Positions 63,970-64,000 of a DNA stretch of 64,000 bases are shown here, in pieces. Every line of letters starts with the position of its first letter. The first letter of the stretch is position 1. The stretch lies in contig JAOVVO010000053.1 of assembly GCA_028564675.1 (NCBI GenBank), forward strand, positions 62,001 through 126,000, given 5' to 3'. The notes beneath the pieces were generated by a model. It saw nothing but the letters and a program-made list of their open reading frames with translations, ran no database searches and was not told where the DNA came from. The stretch comes from Onchocerca lupi. Taxonomy: Eukaryota > Nematoda > Chromadorea > Rhabditida > Onchocercidae. Both the position numbers and the translations under genes were made by a program.

Positions 63970-64000
63970 AAATGCATTTGTTTTCAATTTCCATGAATCA

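Overview
The window is AT-rich eukaryotic DNA (my impression is roughly 70% A+T or more) with intron-split genes, GT-AG introns and short TTTCAG-type acceptors. It contains a secreted protein with a nematode-specific DB (Pfam 'DB') cysteine module, and several first coding exons sit directly behind a bare splice acceptor, as expected for spliced-leader trans-splicing. I read it as a nematode, possibly a clade III/filarial-type genome; the species cannot be fixed from the sequence alone.

Layout. (1) 1-1.5 kb: the last four coding exons of a CstF-50/CSTF1 homologue (+), followed by an 11.6 kb AT-rich stretch without a convincing gene. (2) 13.2-16.5 kb: a three-exon Asn/Ser-rich protein of unknown function (+). 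(3) 20.9-25.3 kb (-): an 11-exon gene for a secreted 412-residue DB-domain protein, with a tRNA-Ser(GCU) nested in its second intron and a partial tandem copy of its last exon in its last intron. (4) 29.8-32.5 kb (+): a seven-exon membrane RING-CH (MARCH-type) E3 ligase, followed by AT-rich DNA with two hairpins. (5) 35.8-50.1 kb (-): a complete 26-exon SMC2 condensin gene; every exon junction keeps frame and the product is 1209 residues. (6) 50.8-59.8 kb: a repeat-rich accessory zone with a minisatellite, a decayed Helitron Rep segment (+), an intact N-terminal Helitron-type exon on the other strand (-), several copies of a non-autonomous repeat, a two-exon Fyv7/TAP26-like rRNA-processing gene (+), possible exons of an unrecognised gene (-) and a GC-richer stretch that can fold. 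(7) 59.8-64.0 kb: ETFB (-) and TMEM203 (+), complete and divergently transcribed.

The recognised genes are mostly unrelated housekeeping functions: mRNA 3'-end formation, chromosome condensation, rRNA processing, mitochondrial electron transfer, ER membrane function and ubiquitination. They are not arranged as an obvious pathway or operon. The more unusual content is structural: recent partial duplications of exons, nested and inverted elements, hairpins, and Helitron-derived DNA that enters an intron and probably supplies ETFB's polyadenylation signal. All exon coordinates come from reading frames, splice-site motifs and phase agreement by eye; no alignment or transcript data was used.
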